From Arthrobacter sp. S41 (GTDB lineage Bacteria; Actinomycetota; Actinomycetes; Actinomycetales; Micrococcaceae), in assembly GCF_004320535.1 (NCBI RefSeq), contig NZ_SIHY01000001.1, forward strand, positions 558,001 through 622,000: DNA of 64,000 nt, read 5' to 3'. Numbering within the stretch: the first letter of the stretch is position 1; each line of letters opens with the position of its first letter. The translations under genes were made by a program, and so were the position numbers. The notes beneath the pieces are model-generated. The model was not told the DNA's origin. It made no database searches and was given only the letters and a program-made list of their open reading frames with translations. Shown piece after piece: positions 54,736 through 64,000 of this stretch.

Positions 54736-56145
54736 TCATAGCCCTTCGACGTTGATCCTTGCCAGTAGAAGCGCTTCGGCCTCGATAGCGTGCTGGAAGT
54801 CTCCGATGTGCAGTGACTCGTTCGCGGAGTGCGCCCTTGAATCAGGGTCCTCAACACCGGTCACAAGAATCTGCGCCTTCGGGAAGACTTCGAGCAAATC
54901 AGCGATGAATGGGATTGAGCCACCTAAGCCCATATTTACCGGTACAACACCCCAAGCTTGTTCCAACGCCCATCGGGCGGTGTCATTAGCCGAAGCATCA
55001 AGATCAGCCTTATAAGCATTTCCGGCTTCGGTTGCCTTGAAGTCCACCTGTGCACCGCGAAGATCGACACCCATTACGTGCTCTTCTAGGGCGGACAGAG
55101 CCTTTGCTGGATCTTGTCCCGGAGCCAATCGCATCGAAACCTTAAAACGAGTTTGCGCAATGAGGGTATTCGACGACTGATCAACGCTAGGCATATCCAT
55201 TCCAATGACGCTCAGCGCTGGTTTATTCCACAGGCGATCGGTGATCTTCCCGGTACCGGCCAATTCGAACGAATCCAGGACGCCCGAGTCATTGCGGAAC
55301 TGCTGCTCGTCGAAGTCGACGTCCGCAGTTTCATTGGACACCAAGCCCTGAACGGCGACCGAACCATCTTCATTGTGGAAGGTGGAGATGAGCTTTGCAG
55401 CGAGTAACGGCGAGTCCAGCACTGGACCGCCAAACATGCCCGAATGAACGGCGTGCTTCAGCGAACGAACGGTAATCTCTGCTGCACACATACCGCGCAA
55501 TGAACTGGTCAACGCCGGGGTACCCACGGCCCAGTTACTGGAGTCGGCAACAACGATCACGTCGGCTGCCAGCTTGTCCTGGTGTGCTTCGAGGAAGTTG
55601 CGGAAGGACGGCGATCCAGCTTCTTCCTCACCTTCGAAGAAGTAGGTAACGCCAACACCAAAATCGCTGACCAGATCAAGCACCGCGCGCAATGCGGCGA
55701 TGTGAACCATGATGCCGGCTTTGTCGTCGGCAGCGCCGCGGCCAAAGAGGCGGTCCCCTACCTTGGTGGCTTCGAATACCGGCGTGTTCCAATCCGCGTC
55801 GTTGCCTGGAGGCTGCACGTCATGGTGGGCATAAAGCAGAACGGTTGGCTTGCCGGGAGCTGCCTTGCGTTGAGCGACAACTGCAGGAGCGCCCATCGTG
55901 CCATCGTCAGCTGGTTCGCGCAGAATCTCTACCGATTCCATGCCTGCGTTCTTAGCTAACTCGGCGACCGCTTGTGCGGACTTCTCTAAGTTCTGCGGAT
56001 CAAAGGACTCCCAAGCGATGCTCGGGATAGAAACCAAAGTCTTGAGCTCTTCGAGGATCTGCTCGAAGTTTGAATCAATGTGGTTCTTGAGTGACTGAAT
56101 ATCGACGCCATTCGTTGCGGCGTCGAAGGTTGAATTTGTGCTCAT
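54736..56145 (-). CDS. M20-family dipeptidase
   Basis: 469 residues, the CNDP/PepV-like M20 branch. Metal and catalytic residues in order: LLYAHHDVQPPG, GRGAADDKAGIMVH, FEGEEEAGSP, then a His in HSGMFGGPV and late HSANESLHI. Cleaves dipeptides or similar amides in the cytosol. Family-typical length. ATG start lies six bases after TAGGCT, so leaderless expression is likely. Divergent from the DUF3043 gene. Confidence 0.87.
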   Translation of the reverse strand: MSTNSTFDAATNGVDIQSLKNHIDSNFEQILEELKTLVSIPSIAWESFDPQNLEKSAQAVAELAKNAGMESVEILREPADDGTMGAPAVVAQRKAAPGKPTVLLYAHHDVQPPGNDADWNTPVFEATKVGDRLFGRGAADDKAGIMVHIAALRAVLDLVSDFGVGVTYFFEGEEEAGSPSFRNFLEAHQDKLAADVIVVADSSNWAVGTPALTSSLRGMCAAEITVRSLKHAVHSGMFGGPVLDSPLLAAKLISTFHNEDGSVAVQGLVSNETADVDFDEQQFRNDSGVLDSFELAGTGKITDRLWNKPALSVIGMDMPSVDQSSNTLIAQTRFKVSMRLAPGQDPAKALSALEEHVMGVDLRGAQVDFKATEAGNAYKADLDASANDTARWALEQAWGVVPVNMGLGGSIPFIADLLEVFPKAQILVTGVEDPDSRAHSANESLHIGDFQHAIEAEALLLARINVEGL

Positions 56146-56151
56146 GTCTTC

Positions 56152-56157
56152 AGCCTA
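56152..56157 (-). promoter_or_regulatory. -10 box TAGGCT of a leaderless dipeptidase transcript
   Basis: TAGGCT, six-base spacer, ATG. Confidence 0.5.
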
Positions 56158-56202
56158 GCAATTCCTCGCGTATCGAATGTCACGTGGCTAACTATTTCCG
56201 GC

Positions 56203-56208
56203 TAAGAT
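56203..56208 (+). promoter_or_regulatory. -10 box TAAGAT of a leaderless DUF3043 transcript
   Basis: TAAGAT, six-base spacer, GTG. Confidence 0.5.
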
Positions 56209-56214
56209 GGTGGG

Positions 56215-56808
56215 GTGTTTGGACGTAAAAAGGATGATCCTCAATCCCCCGTAAATGTACAGCCCGCAGAGCAGGCTCCGGATTCAACGGATGGCCGTAA
56301 AGCGGGACCAACGCCCAAGCGCAGTGCGCAGCAGGCAAACCGTCAGCGCCCCTTGGTGCCTACTGACCGCAAGGAAGCCAAAGAAGCAGAGCGTCAGCGA
56401 CGCATCGAAGCTCAGAACCGCCTTCGCTTGGCCAATGAGACCGGTGAAGAGCGCTACCTGATGCCACGTGATCAGGGTGAACAGAAGCGCTACACTCGCA
56501 ACTTCATTGATGCTCGTTGGATGTTCGGCGAGTTCATGATGTTTATCATCCTGGCCTTCTTGGTGATCTCGCTGGTATTCCAACGGAATCTGCCGGTTCA
56601 GATGATCGTTCAGATCGCCCTCTGGGTTGTTATCGCCTTGATCATCCTTGAAGCGATCTTCACTTCAATCGTGCTCAAGCGTCGCCTAGTGGCAAAGTTT
56701 GGCCATATGGAACGCGGTATCCGCATGTACGCAGCGATGCGTGGAATGCAGTTCCGTAAGCTTCGTTTGCCGAAGCCACAGGTCGCCCGAGGCGCCAAAA
56801 TCGACTAA
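56215..56808 (+). CDS. DUF3043 membrane protein
   Basis: 197 residues: a long charged, Gln/Arg-rich cytosolic N-terminus (residues 1-95, starting MFGRKKDDPQ), then two membrane helices (about 103-123 and 130-152) and a basic tail. RYLMPRDQGEQKRYTRNFIDARWMFGE is the DUF3043 signature. Conserved in actinobacteria, function unknown. GTG start, probably leaderless. Ends at a terminator. Confidence 0.85.
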   Translation: MFGRKKDDPQSPVNVQPAEQAPDSTDGRKAGPTPKRSAQQANRQRPLVPTDRKEAKEAERQRRIEAQNRLRLANETGEERYLMPRDQGEQKRYTRNFIDARWMFGEFMMFIILAFLVISLVFQRNLPVQMIVQIALWVVIALIILEAIFTSIVLKRRLVAKFGHMERGIRMYAAMRGMQFRKLRLPKPQVARGAKID

Positions 56809-56829
56809 TTTCGGCTGTACCAGCCACTA

Positions 56830-56862
56830 AGGGACAAGCTCAAAAGAGCTTGTCCCTATTCT
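56830..56862 (+). terminator. Terminator of the DUF3043 gene
   Basis: Perfect 12-bp arms AGGGACAAGCTC/GAGCTTGTCCCT, AAAA loop, then ATTCTAATAT. Confidence 0.85.
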
Positions 56863-56910
56863 AATATCCTTTAGCTGCCAGTTACAATGTTTAAAGTGTG
56901 TATATATTTT

Positions 56911-56957
56911 TACAAGGTTTTACTAAGGGTTAGTGGCCTGGCCCTAAAAACCTTGTA
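56911..56957. repeat. Unassigned 11-bp inverted repeat between two terminators
   Basis: Arms TACAAGGTTTT/AAAACCTTGTA with an inner AGGG/CCCT stem, preceded by a T/A-rich tract. It lies between the DUF3043 terminator and the pyrD terminator, so neither gene needs it. Confidence 0.6.
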
Positions 56958-57000
56958 CTCCCCCGAGCAGACGCATTCCTTATCGACTTGTAGTCGCGGA

Positions 57001-57048
57001 TACAAAAAAGCAGTGGAGAACAAGTTCAAACTCGTTCTCCACTGCTTT
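57001..57048 (-). terminator. Rho-independent terminator of pyrD
   Basis: Perfect 15-bp arms AAAGCAGTGGAGAAC/GTTCTCCACTGCTTT, then TTTTTTGTA on the minus strand. Confidence 0.9.
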
Positions 57049-57078
57049 ACCAAATCATGCTTTTTCCAGCGCAGCTGA

Positions 57079-58143
57079 TTACAGAATGCGCTCTAGGCTC
57101 TTGTTGATCGAGCGCGCCCAGAACGGTCCTTCGTAAAGGAACGCGGTGTAACCCTGAACGAGGTTTGCGCCTGCGTCCAGTCGATCCTTAACGTCTTGGG
57201 CATTCTCAACACCGCCCACAGCGATCAGTGCCATCTGTTCAGGAACCAAGGAACGCAGCTGGCGAAGTACTTCGAGGGAACGCTGCTTCAAAGGAGCACC
57301 TGATAAGCCGCCGGCGCCAATTTCCTGAACCTTCGCAGAATCGCTCTTTAGCCCATCGCGTCCAATGGTTGTATTGGTGGCGATAATTCCGTCGAGCTCA
57401 AGTTCCACTGCCAACTGGGCAACTTCAGAAACGTCTTCGTCACTCAGATCCGGTGCAATCTTGACCAGCAACGGAATATGACGACCGGCTACGTTATCTG
57501 CCAGCTGTCCAACTTCACTGAGCAGTGGTCGCAACGACTCCACACTTTGTAGCAAGCGTAGACCCGGAGTATTTGGGCTGGACACATTAACCACGAGGTA
57601 GTCCGCGTGGATGGCCAGCTGACGTGTTGACGCGAGGTAATCCCCCACTGCATCTTCAAGTTCGACAACTTTAGTCTTGCCGATGTTCACGCCGATCACC
57701 GGACGGGTAGCGTCGTAATCACTTTTCAGTGCTTGACGAGCATTGGATACTCTCGCTGCAACGCGTTCGGCGCCTTCGTTATTAAATCCCATACGGTTGA
57801 TCACCGCACGGTCTTCAACCAGACGGAAGAGTCTCGGCTGCGGGTTACCTGGCTGCGCCTGACCGGTAACCGTACCGATCTCGACGTGTCCAAAACCAAT
57901 GTCGCTGAGCGCAACGATCCCGGTAGCGCCCTTATCAAAACCAGCCGCGAGTCCAAACGGTGACGGGAAGTCAATGCCCATGACGGTTCGCTTCAGCTTA
58001 GGTGCCGGCGCGAAGAATTTACGCGTCACTTTGGTGAGCCCTGCGCGTTGCGCAATCTTGATGGCGTTGAATGCAAAATGGTGTGCCTGTTCAGGATCCA
58101 TTTTGGTGAACACATGTTTGAAGACCAGAGGGTAAATGCGCAT
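57079..58143 (-). CDS. pyrD: Quinone-dependent dihydroorotate dehydrogenase (class 2)
   Basis: Fourth step of pyrimidine synthesis, passing electrons to menaquinone at the membrane. The class 2 N-terminal helix pair ([25 protein letters not shown]) is present; then [32 protein letters not shown], the catalytic base Ser in [20 protein letters not shown], and FMN-phosphate motifs GAGGLSG and AVGGV. 354 residues. No other pyr genes in view. Confidence 0.95.
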   Translation of the reverse strand: MRIYPLVFKHVFTKMDPEQAHHFAFNAIKIAQRAGLTKVTRKFFAPAPKLKRTVMGIDFPSPFGLAAGFDKGATGIVALSDIGFGHVEIGTVTGQAQPGNPQPRLFRLVEDRAVINRMGFNNEGAERVAARVSNARQALKSDYDATRPVIGVNIGKTKVVELEDAVGDYLASTRQLAIHADYLVVNVSSPNTPGLRLLQSVESLRPLLSEVGQLADNVAGRHIPLLVKIAPDLSDEDVSEVAQLAVELELDGIIATNTTIGRDGLKSDSAKVQEIGAGGLSGAPLKQRSLEVLRQLRSLVPEQMALIAVGGVENAQDVKDRLDAGANLVQGYTAFLYEGPFWARSINKSLERIL

Positions 58144-58190
58144 AAAATCATTTTCCCGTGAAGAACCTCAAACAGCCAACTCGAGATGGG

Positions 58191-58196
58191 TAGTAT
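58191..58196 (+). promoter_or_regulatory. -10 box TAGTAT of a leaderless hydrolase transcript
   Basis: TAGTAT, seven-base spacer, ATG. Confidence 0.5.
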
Positions 58197-58203
58197 TCAA
58201 GAT

Positions 58204-59244
58204 ATGAAGTTGCCGACGAGTCCCTCGAGCGAATCGTGGCCCGATTATCTTTCCTCAACACTTTCGGGCCAATGGACCGCAGATCTTATGGGAGAAGACT
58301 TTGAGCAGCTCACTTTAGATTTTGGTGTTGATGACGAAGGTCCGGCTGTTGCAACTCTGGTTCGCTACGTTCCGCCAGGGCGGCGACATAAGCTCGGCAG
58401 GAAAGCCCAAGGCATTGTGCTTAGCATCCACGGGTGGAGCGACTACTTTTACAATCGAGAGCTGGCAACTTTTTGGCACGCTCATGGTTACCACTTTTAC
58501 GCGTTGGACCTACGACGGCACGGCCGCAGCCTGAGGTCTGAACATCAACTGCCGGGGTACGTGGATGATCTTTCGATCTTCGACCAAGACATCGAAGCGG
58601 CCCTAGACCTAATGAGTACCGAGCATCACGGCCTTCCGGTGGTAGCCCAGGGCCACTCAACCGGCGGCCTGATCCTGAGTTTGTGGATCGCTCGAACCAA
58701 TCCAAAGATCAAGGCACTTGTACTGAATTCACCCTGGCTCGAATTTCAGGGAACCGCCTTTTTGCGCATTCCTATTCATGGGCTGATGGAAGCGCTCACC
58801 AGAACAAATCCACGTCGAAAACTGATGGGCCCAGAATTTGATCACTACTGGCAGTCGCTGAGCACCCAGGCGCAAGGGCAATGGGACGTTCACCGGCTAT
58901 GGCGACCTCGGCTCGCTTTTCCCAATACGGCCGGATGGCTCAAGACCATATTTGAAGGCCACGCCATGGTCGCCAAGGGGCTGGGGCTAAAGCTGCCCAT
59001 CTTGGTCATGACATCGGACCGGACGCGCATCGGCACTAGTTACTCCCCCGAGATGCAACATTCCGATTCAGTACTCGATGTTCAACAGACAAGACTCCGG
59101 GCGGCAAAGCTAGGTAGCTTTGTCACCCTATGTGAAGTTCCCGGTGCCATGCACGACGTCTTTACCTCGGCCGAGCCTGCACGAGCTTGTGCCTACCAAG
59201 ACCTTGGTCTGTGGCTTCGAATGGTTGGTACCGCTCGGGCATAA
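58204..59244 (+). CDS. Alpha/beta hydrolase, monoglyceride lipase/lysophospholipase-like
   Basis: 346 residues. SIHGWSDYFYNRELATFW marks the oxyanion region, ALDLRRHGRS the family Arg-His-Gly motif, QGHSTGGLILSLW the nucleophile elbow (Ser), and PGAMHDVFTS the His; an Asp of MTSDRT may complete the triad. Closest in pattern to serine aminopeptidase S33 (PldB-like) lipases. Start ATG chosen for TAGTAT seven bases ahead; a GTG/ATG 18 bases upstream is open. Convergent with uppS with only three bases between stops. Confidence 0.8.
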   Translation: MKLPTSPSSESWPDYLSSTLSGQWTADLMGEDFEQLTLDFGVDDEGPAVATLVRYVPPGRRHKLGRKAQGIVLSIHGWSDYFYNRELATFWHAHGYHFYALDLRRHGRSLRSEHQLPGYVDDLSIFDQDIEAALDLMSTEHHGLPVVAQGHSTGGLILSLWIARTNPKIKALVLNSPWLEFQGTAFLRIPIHGLMEALTRTNPRRKLMGPEFDHYWQSLSTQAQGQWDVHRLWRPRLAFPNTAGWLKTIFEGHAMVAKGLGLKLPILVMTSDRTRIGTSYSPEMQHSDSVLDVQQTRLRAAKLGSFVTLCEVPGAMHDVFTSAEPARACAYQDLGLWLRMVGTARA

Positions 59245-59247
59245 AAC

Positions 59248-60054
59248 CTAGCTCTGAGGCTTGTCCACTGCGCCGCCATAACGACGATCGCGTTGGGCGT
59301 ATTGCTCTACCGCGGTAAAGAGGGTGCGGCGATCAACATCAGGCCAGAGCTGATCCAGGAACACCATCTCGGCGTACGCGGATTGCCACAGCAAGAAGTT
59401 ACTGGTTCGCTGCTCTCCGCTGGTGCGTAGGAACAAGTCCACGTCAGGTAATTCAGGGGCATACAGGTACTTGGCGATAGTCTTTTCGCTGACAGCGCTG
59501 GCACGAAGCTTTCCGTCAGCAACATCCTTGGCGATTTCGCTCATCGCGTCGCCGATTTCGGCGCGTCCGCCGTAGTTCACGCACATGGTCAGCTGGCAAC
59601 CTAGGTTTGCTTCGGTCGCTTGCTCGGCAACGCGCAGTTCATTGATCACTGATTTCCACAGTCTAGGTTCGCGACCGGACCAACGGATTCGTACGCCCCA
59701 CGAATTCAGGGTGTCGCGTTGGCGACGAAGCACATCGCGGGAGAAGCCCATGAGGAAGCGCACCTCTTCGGGACTACGCTTCCAGTTTTCGGTGGAGAAA
59801 GCGTAGACAGAAACGTACTTGATGCCCATTTCCACGGCACCAGCAATAACGTCCAGCAGGGCAGCTTCGCCAGCGCGGTGTCCCTCGGTACGAGGCAGTC
59901 CACGTTCATTGGCCCAACGTCCGTTACCGTCCATCACGATGGCAACGTGTTCAGGAATCAGCTCACGTGGAACCGTTGGCATGACCGGGTTCGCAGGGTG
60001 TGCATAGGGTGCGACGGGGCCTGGTCGGCCGGTAATCTTGGGAAGTTTTTTCAA
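59248..60054 (-). CDS. uppS: Isoprenyl transferase (undecaprenyl/decaprenyl diphosphate synthase)
   Basis: cis-Prenyltransferase making the long-chain lipid carrier for wall synthesis. [13 protein letters not shown] with the catalytic Asp, [21 protein letters not shown], and [22 protein letters not shown] are standard. 268 residues. TTG start with GGAGAG just upstream, overlapping the recO stop by four bases, so it is coupled to recO. Product chain length cannot be told from sequence. Confidence 0.94.
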   Translation of the reverse strand: MKKLPKITGRPGPVAPYAHPANPVMPTVPRELIPEHVAIVMDGNGRWANERGLPRTEGHRAGEAALLDVIAGAVEMGIKYVSVYAFSTENWKRSPEEVRFLMGFSRDVLRRQRDTLNSWGVRIRWSGREPRLWKSVINELRVAEQATEANLGCQLTMCVNYGGRAEIGDAMSEIAKDVADGKLRASAVSEKTIAKYLYAPELPDVDLFLRTSGEQRTSNFLLWQSAYAEMVFLDQLWPDVDRRTLFTAVEQYAQRDRRYGGAVDKPQS

Positions 60055-60800
60055 TTTCTCTCCACGAGACGTAGGGAAGTTACTGCGCGCTCAAGGTGCC
60101 ACTGTAAATAGTTTGCCACGATGTCCGCGGCCTGCTTGCGTGCGCGAGGTCCGGCTTGGGCAACGGTGTCCCAATCGCCGGTCAGCAGAGCTTGCAGGTA
60201 TTGGATGGTCACCGGATGTGGGGACAATGAACCAGCCGGGCGGCAGTCGGTACAAACGACCCCGCCTAGCTGCACATGTACCGCTTCATGCGGCCCGGGC
60301 TTGCCACAACGGACACAATTGGTGAACGACGGTGCCCAACCTGCAATTGAAAGCGCCCGCAAAATGTAGGAATCGAGCACTGCTCCAGAATCCACCCGCT
60401 GTTTGGAGAGCAACGCAATGGCACCATGGAACAGCCGGTACTGTTGGGCGATATTATCGCTTTCGGCCTCAAGAAGTTTTTCAGCGATCTCGGCCATCGC
60501 ATTAGCTACCGTATAACTTGGATAGTCAGCCACCAGCAGGTGCCCATAGGAGTTTTGAAGCTGGGCCTGAGAAACGATATCTAGGTTTCTGCCCATCACC
60601 AGCAGCGCCTCGACCTCCATAAAAGGCTCGAGTGTTGCGCCGAGTCGCGAGGAAGTACGGCGCACGCCTTTGGCAACTGCTCGCACGATCCCTTTGGGCG
60701 TGAGCAGGGTGATAATTCGGTCCGCTTCACCCAGTTTGTGGGTACGTAAGACCAAACCACGAGTGTGGTAGCTCTTAGAGGCAAAACCTGATCTGGACAC
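60051..60800 (-). CDS. recO: DNA repair protein RecO
   Basis: Helps RecF/RecR load RecA at single-strand gaps. N-terminal OB fold beginning [25 protein letters not shown], a helical domain, and a zinc-finger CVRCGKPG...CTDC about residues 160-185. The GTG at 60800 fits the family N-terminus; an open frame continues 22 codons further upstream. Coupled to uppS, the usual recO-uppS pair of actinobacteria. Confidence 0.92.
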   Translation of the reverse strand: MSRSGFASKSYHTRGLVLRTHKLGEADRIITLLTPKGIVRAVAKGVRRTSSRLGATLEPFMEVEALLVMGRNLDIVSQAQLQNSYGHLLVADYPSYTVANAMAEIAEKLLEAESDNIAQQYRLFHGAIALLSKQRVDSGAVLDSYILRALSIAGWAPSFTNCVRCGKPGPHEAVHVQLGGVVCTDCRPAGSLSPHPVTIQYLQALLTGDWDTVAQAGPRARKQAADIVANYLQWHLERAVTSLRLVERN

Positions 60801-60868
60801 GAAGAATATTCTCCCACTACCCAGATCAAACTGCGCAATCAGCAAGGGAGCGAGTGTCGCAGGCAATC

Positions 60869-60922
60869 AAAACAGCGCACGGCGGGCACGAAGTTTTTTG
60901 ACTTCGTGCCAGCCGTGCGCTG
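60869..60922. terminator. Terminator of leuA
   Basis: Long arms CAGCGCACGGC/GCCGTGCGCTG plus GGCACGAAGT/ACTTCGTGCC, then TTTTGATT on the minus strand. Confidence 0.9.
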
Positions 60923-60935
60923 AAGAGGCTTGTGG

Positions 60936-62705
<1,770 letters not shown>

Positions 62706-62762
62706 TTAGTTTGTGGGGCCAGACAAGAGCTACTCCGCGACGAGGGGTCGGCCTGTAGACCA

Positions 62763-62819
62763 CTAACGGTCCTTTGGATCCTCGCAGCGGCACAGTAGAA
62801 GTAGAAGCTCGAAATGCAC
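62763..62819 (-). CDS. leuL: leuA leader peptide, 18 residues with five consecutive leucines
   Basis: Reads MHFELLLLLCRCEDPKDR and stops at TAG, using leucine codons CTT CTA CTT CTA CTG. GTG start with TATGCT exactly six bases upstream, so it would be translated from the very 5' end of the leuA message. Leucine-codon runs before leuA are known attenuation devices in Streptomyces and other actinobacteria: stalling at low leucine changes folding downstream. The following 87 bases contain CCCC-rich segments able to pair with the leuA ribosome-binding site AGGGGA. Confidence 0.8.
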   Translation of the reverse strand: MHFELLLLLCRCEDPKDR

Positions 62820-62825
62820 GATTTG

Positions 62826-62831
62826 AGCATA
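62826..62831 (-). promoter_or_regulatory. -10 box TATGCT of the leuL-leuA transcript
   Basis: TATGCT six bases before the leader-peptide GTG. TTGAAC about 19 bases upstream may be the -35. Confidence 0.6.
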
Positions 62832-62918
62832 ACACCGAGCGTTCGGCAGGGTTCAAACTTATGTCGGACTTGTGTCACATTGTGGACAAGATGCCTCCGG
62901 TTGCCGGGCTTAAAGACT

Positions 62919-62952
62919 TCATCCCTGCCGGTCCAAAGACCGACAGGGATGA
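62919..62952 (-). terminator. Hairpin after era
   Basis: Arms TCATCCCTG/CAGGGATGA plus CGGTC/GACCG inner stem; AGTCTTTAAG follows on the minus strand. Confidence 0.75.
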
Positions 62953-62980
62953 GAGTAAGGATGAAGATTTCTAGCTATGC

Positions 62981-63943
62981 CTAGAAGCCCAAACGTCCCA
63001 ACTGCTTAGGATCGCGCTGCCAGTCCTTGGCCACCTTGACGTGCAAGTCGAGGTAAACCTTGGTGCCAAGCAGCTTTTCGATGCCCTTGCGCGCGTTGGA
63101 GCCAACCTCGCGCAGACGCGAGCCACCACGGCCAATAACGATGGCCTTCTGGCTGGATCGCTCAACAAACAAAGACACGTGAATATCGATCAGCGGGTTG
63201 TTCTCGGGACGCCCTTCACGAGGGATCATTTCCTCAACAACAACTGCCAACGAGTGTGGAAGTTCGTCACGAACGCCCTCGAGTGCTGCCTCACGGATCA
63301 GTTCGGCGACCATCTTGGCCTCAGGCTCATCGGTCAGCTCGCCGTCTGGGTACAGTGGTGGGCCCTTTGGCAGCTGCTCAACAAGTACGTCAGCGACTTC
63401 CTGAACCTGGAATTCCTTCACTGCCGAGACCGGGACGATGGCCGAGAAGCCGTTCTCCCCAAAGTTTTGGGTTCCCATTTCGGCTACGGCAATAAGTTGC
63501 TGCGCCAATTGTTCGCGGTCTACCAAGTCAGCCTTGGTGACCAGGGCGACGATGGGTTTGCGCTGCAACTGCGCGAGCTGGGTGGCGATGTAACGGTCAC
63601 CGGGGCCAATTTTTTCGTTGGCTGGGATGCAGAAGCCAATCGCGTCAACCTCGGAAAGGGTATCTGCTACCAGATCGTTCAGGCGCTGCCCGAGCAGGGT
63701 GCGTGGACGGTGCAGGCCCGGGGTATCAACCAAGATCAACTGGGCATCTTCGCGGTGCACAATGCCACGAATGGTGTGTCGAGTGGTCTGTGGTTTTGCC
63801 GAGGTGATGGCAACCTTCTGGCCAACCAACGCGTTGGTCAGCGTCGATTTTCCGGCGTTAGGTCGTCCCACAAAGGAGGTGAAGCCCGAACGGTAGTTCT
63901 CGGGCCACCCACTGGTGGAAAGCAGGTTATGGTTTTCGCTCAT
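62981..63943 (-). CDS. era: GTPase Era
   Basis: Essential-type GTPase for 16S rRNA maturation and 30S assembly. G1 VGRPNAGKST at residues 25-34, switch region PQTTRHTIRGI, G3 DTPGLHRPR, G4 TKAD, and a C-terminal KH RNA-binding domain with IGRGGSRLREVG. 320 residues. ATG with GAGGA eight bases upstream; an ATG eight codons earlier is also open. Its start overlaps the end of the upstream gene by 17 bases. Confidence 0.95.
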   Translation of the reverse strand: MSENHNLLSTSGWPENYRSGFTSFVGRPNAGKSTLTNALVGQKVAITSAKPQTTRHTIRGIVHREDAQLILVDTPGLHRPRTLLGQRLNDLVADTLSEVDAIGFCIPANEKIGPGDRYIATQLAQLQRKPIVALVTKADLVDREQLAQQLIAVAEMGTQNFGENGFSAIVPVSAVKEFQVQEVADVLVEQLPKGPPLYPDGELTDEPEAKMVAELIREAALEGVRDELPHSLAVVVEEMIPREGRPENNPLIDIHVSLFVERSSQKAIVIGRGGSRLREVGSNARKGIEKLLGTKVYLDLHVKVAKDWQRDPKQLGRLGF

Positions 63944-64000
63944 GTGCGGAATCCTCGTTGTTCTCATTATGGTCGGATGCGTCCGTCTCCAGACGCTCTA
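63927..64000 (-). CDS. C-terminal tail of a gene upstream of era, probably CorC/hemolysin family (partial)
   Basis: An open frame enters from the window end and stops at TAA inside era; the tail reads ERLETDASDHNENNEDSAHERKP, acidic and unstructured. In actinobacteria the gene before era is normally a CBS-domain hemolysin/CorC-like membrane protein with such a tail. The assignment rests on gene order only. Confidence 0.45.
   Translation of the reverse strand, partial: ERLETDASDHNENNEDSAHERKP

Noticed and set aside
56887-57078. 63-residue frame between DUF3043 gene and pyrD
   Set aside because: Runs through a hairpin and the pyrD terminator; no ribosome-binding site.

Overview
The window looks like the chromosome of a high-G+C Gram-positive actinobacterium of the Micrococcaceae type (Arthrobacter or Glutamicibacter relatives), with G+C that looks moderate for the group. 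The evidence is the set of markers present: mycothiol genes mshA and mshC, the Pup-ligation locus, RbpA, a qcrCAB/ctaCDEF bcc-aa3 respiratory chain, a naturally fused PafBC, many GTG/TTG starts, and leaderless genes with a TANNNT box 6-7 nt before the start codon. I see no phage, insertion sequence, CRISPR array or rRNA. Almost everything is core chromosomal backbone.

Layout. 1-5.6 kb: end of a FabG4-like reductase, an HtdX-like dehydratase, mshA, a proline iminopeptidase, tRNA-Leu(GAG), a Rossmann-fold oxidoreductase and a divergent Nramp-family transporter. 5.9-9 kb: an overlapping operon of response regulator, histidine kinase and TAXI-type binding lipoprotein, with no transporter membrane subunit in view. 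9-18.3 kb: M20 peptidase, acyl-CoA dehydrogenase-family flavoprotein, uppP, mshC, PAC2 protein, HAD phosphatase, site-2 protease and trmI. 18.4-31.3 kb: arc-dop-pup-pafA, two FKBP prolyl isomerases, pafBC, tatA, tatC and helY. The 20S proteasome genes prcB/prcA are absent from between pup and pafA, and ARC lacks the C-terminal tyrosine motif used to dock to the proteasome. 31.4-39 kb: amidohydrolase, a structured intergenic region, polyprenol-phosphate mannosyltransferase, rbpA, SPFH/NfeD pair and zapE-def-rlmA. 39-44 kb is the most accessory-looking part: an ArsR-like regulator, a gene-free stretch, small membrane proteins, an arsenite/bile-acid-type carrier, and a SatD-HTH regulator plus membrane protein behind an operator-like inverted repeat. 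44-54.6 kb: trpD, ctaE-qcrCAB, a GntR regulator, ctaC-ctaD-ctaF and erpA. 54.7-64 kb: dipeptidase, DUF3043 protein, pyrD, an alpha/beta hydrolase, recO-uppS, leuA with a short leucine-rich leader peptide, era, and the tail of a probable CorC/hemolysin-family gene.

Themes. QcrCAB and CtaCDEF form one respiratory supercomplex that oxidises menaquinol and reduces oxygen. UppS and UppP make and recycle the lipid carrier for wall synthesis, and Ppm1 makes mannosyl-phospho-polyprenol. MshA and MshC make the thiol mycothiol. ARC/Dop/Pup/PafA tag proteins, and PafBC next to them controls the DNA-damage response in related organisms. The items most worth a second look are the proteasome-less pupylation locus, the two-component/TAXI operon, the SatD-HTH module and its operator, the leuA leader peptide, and a candidate small RNA near 33.1 kb.
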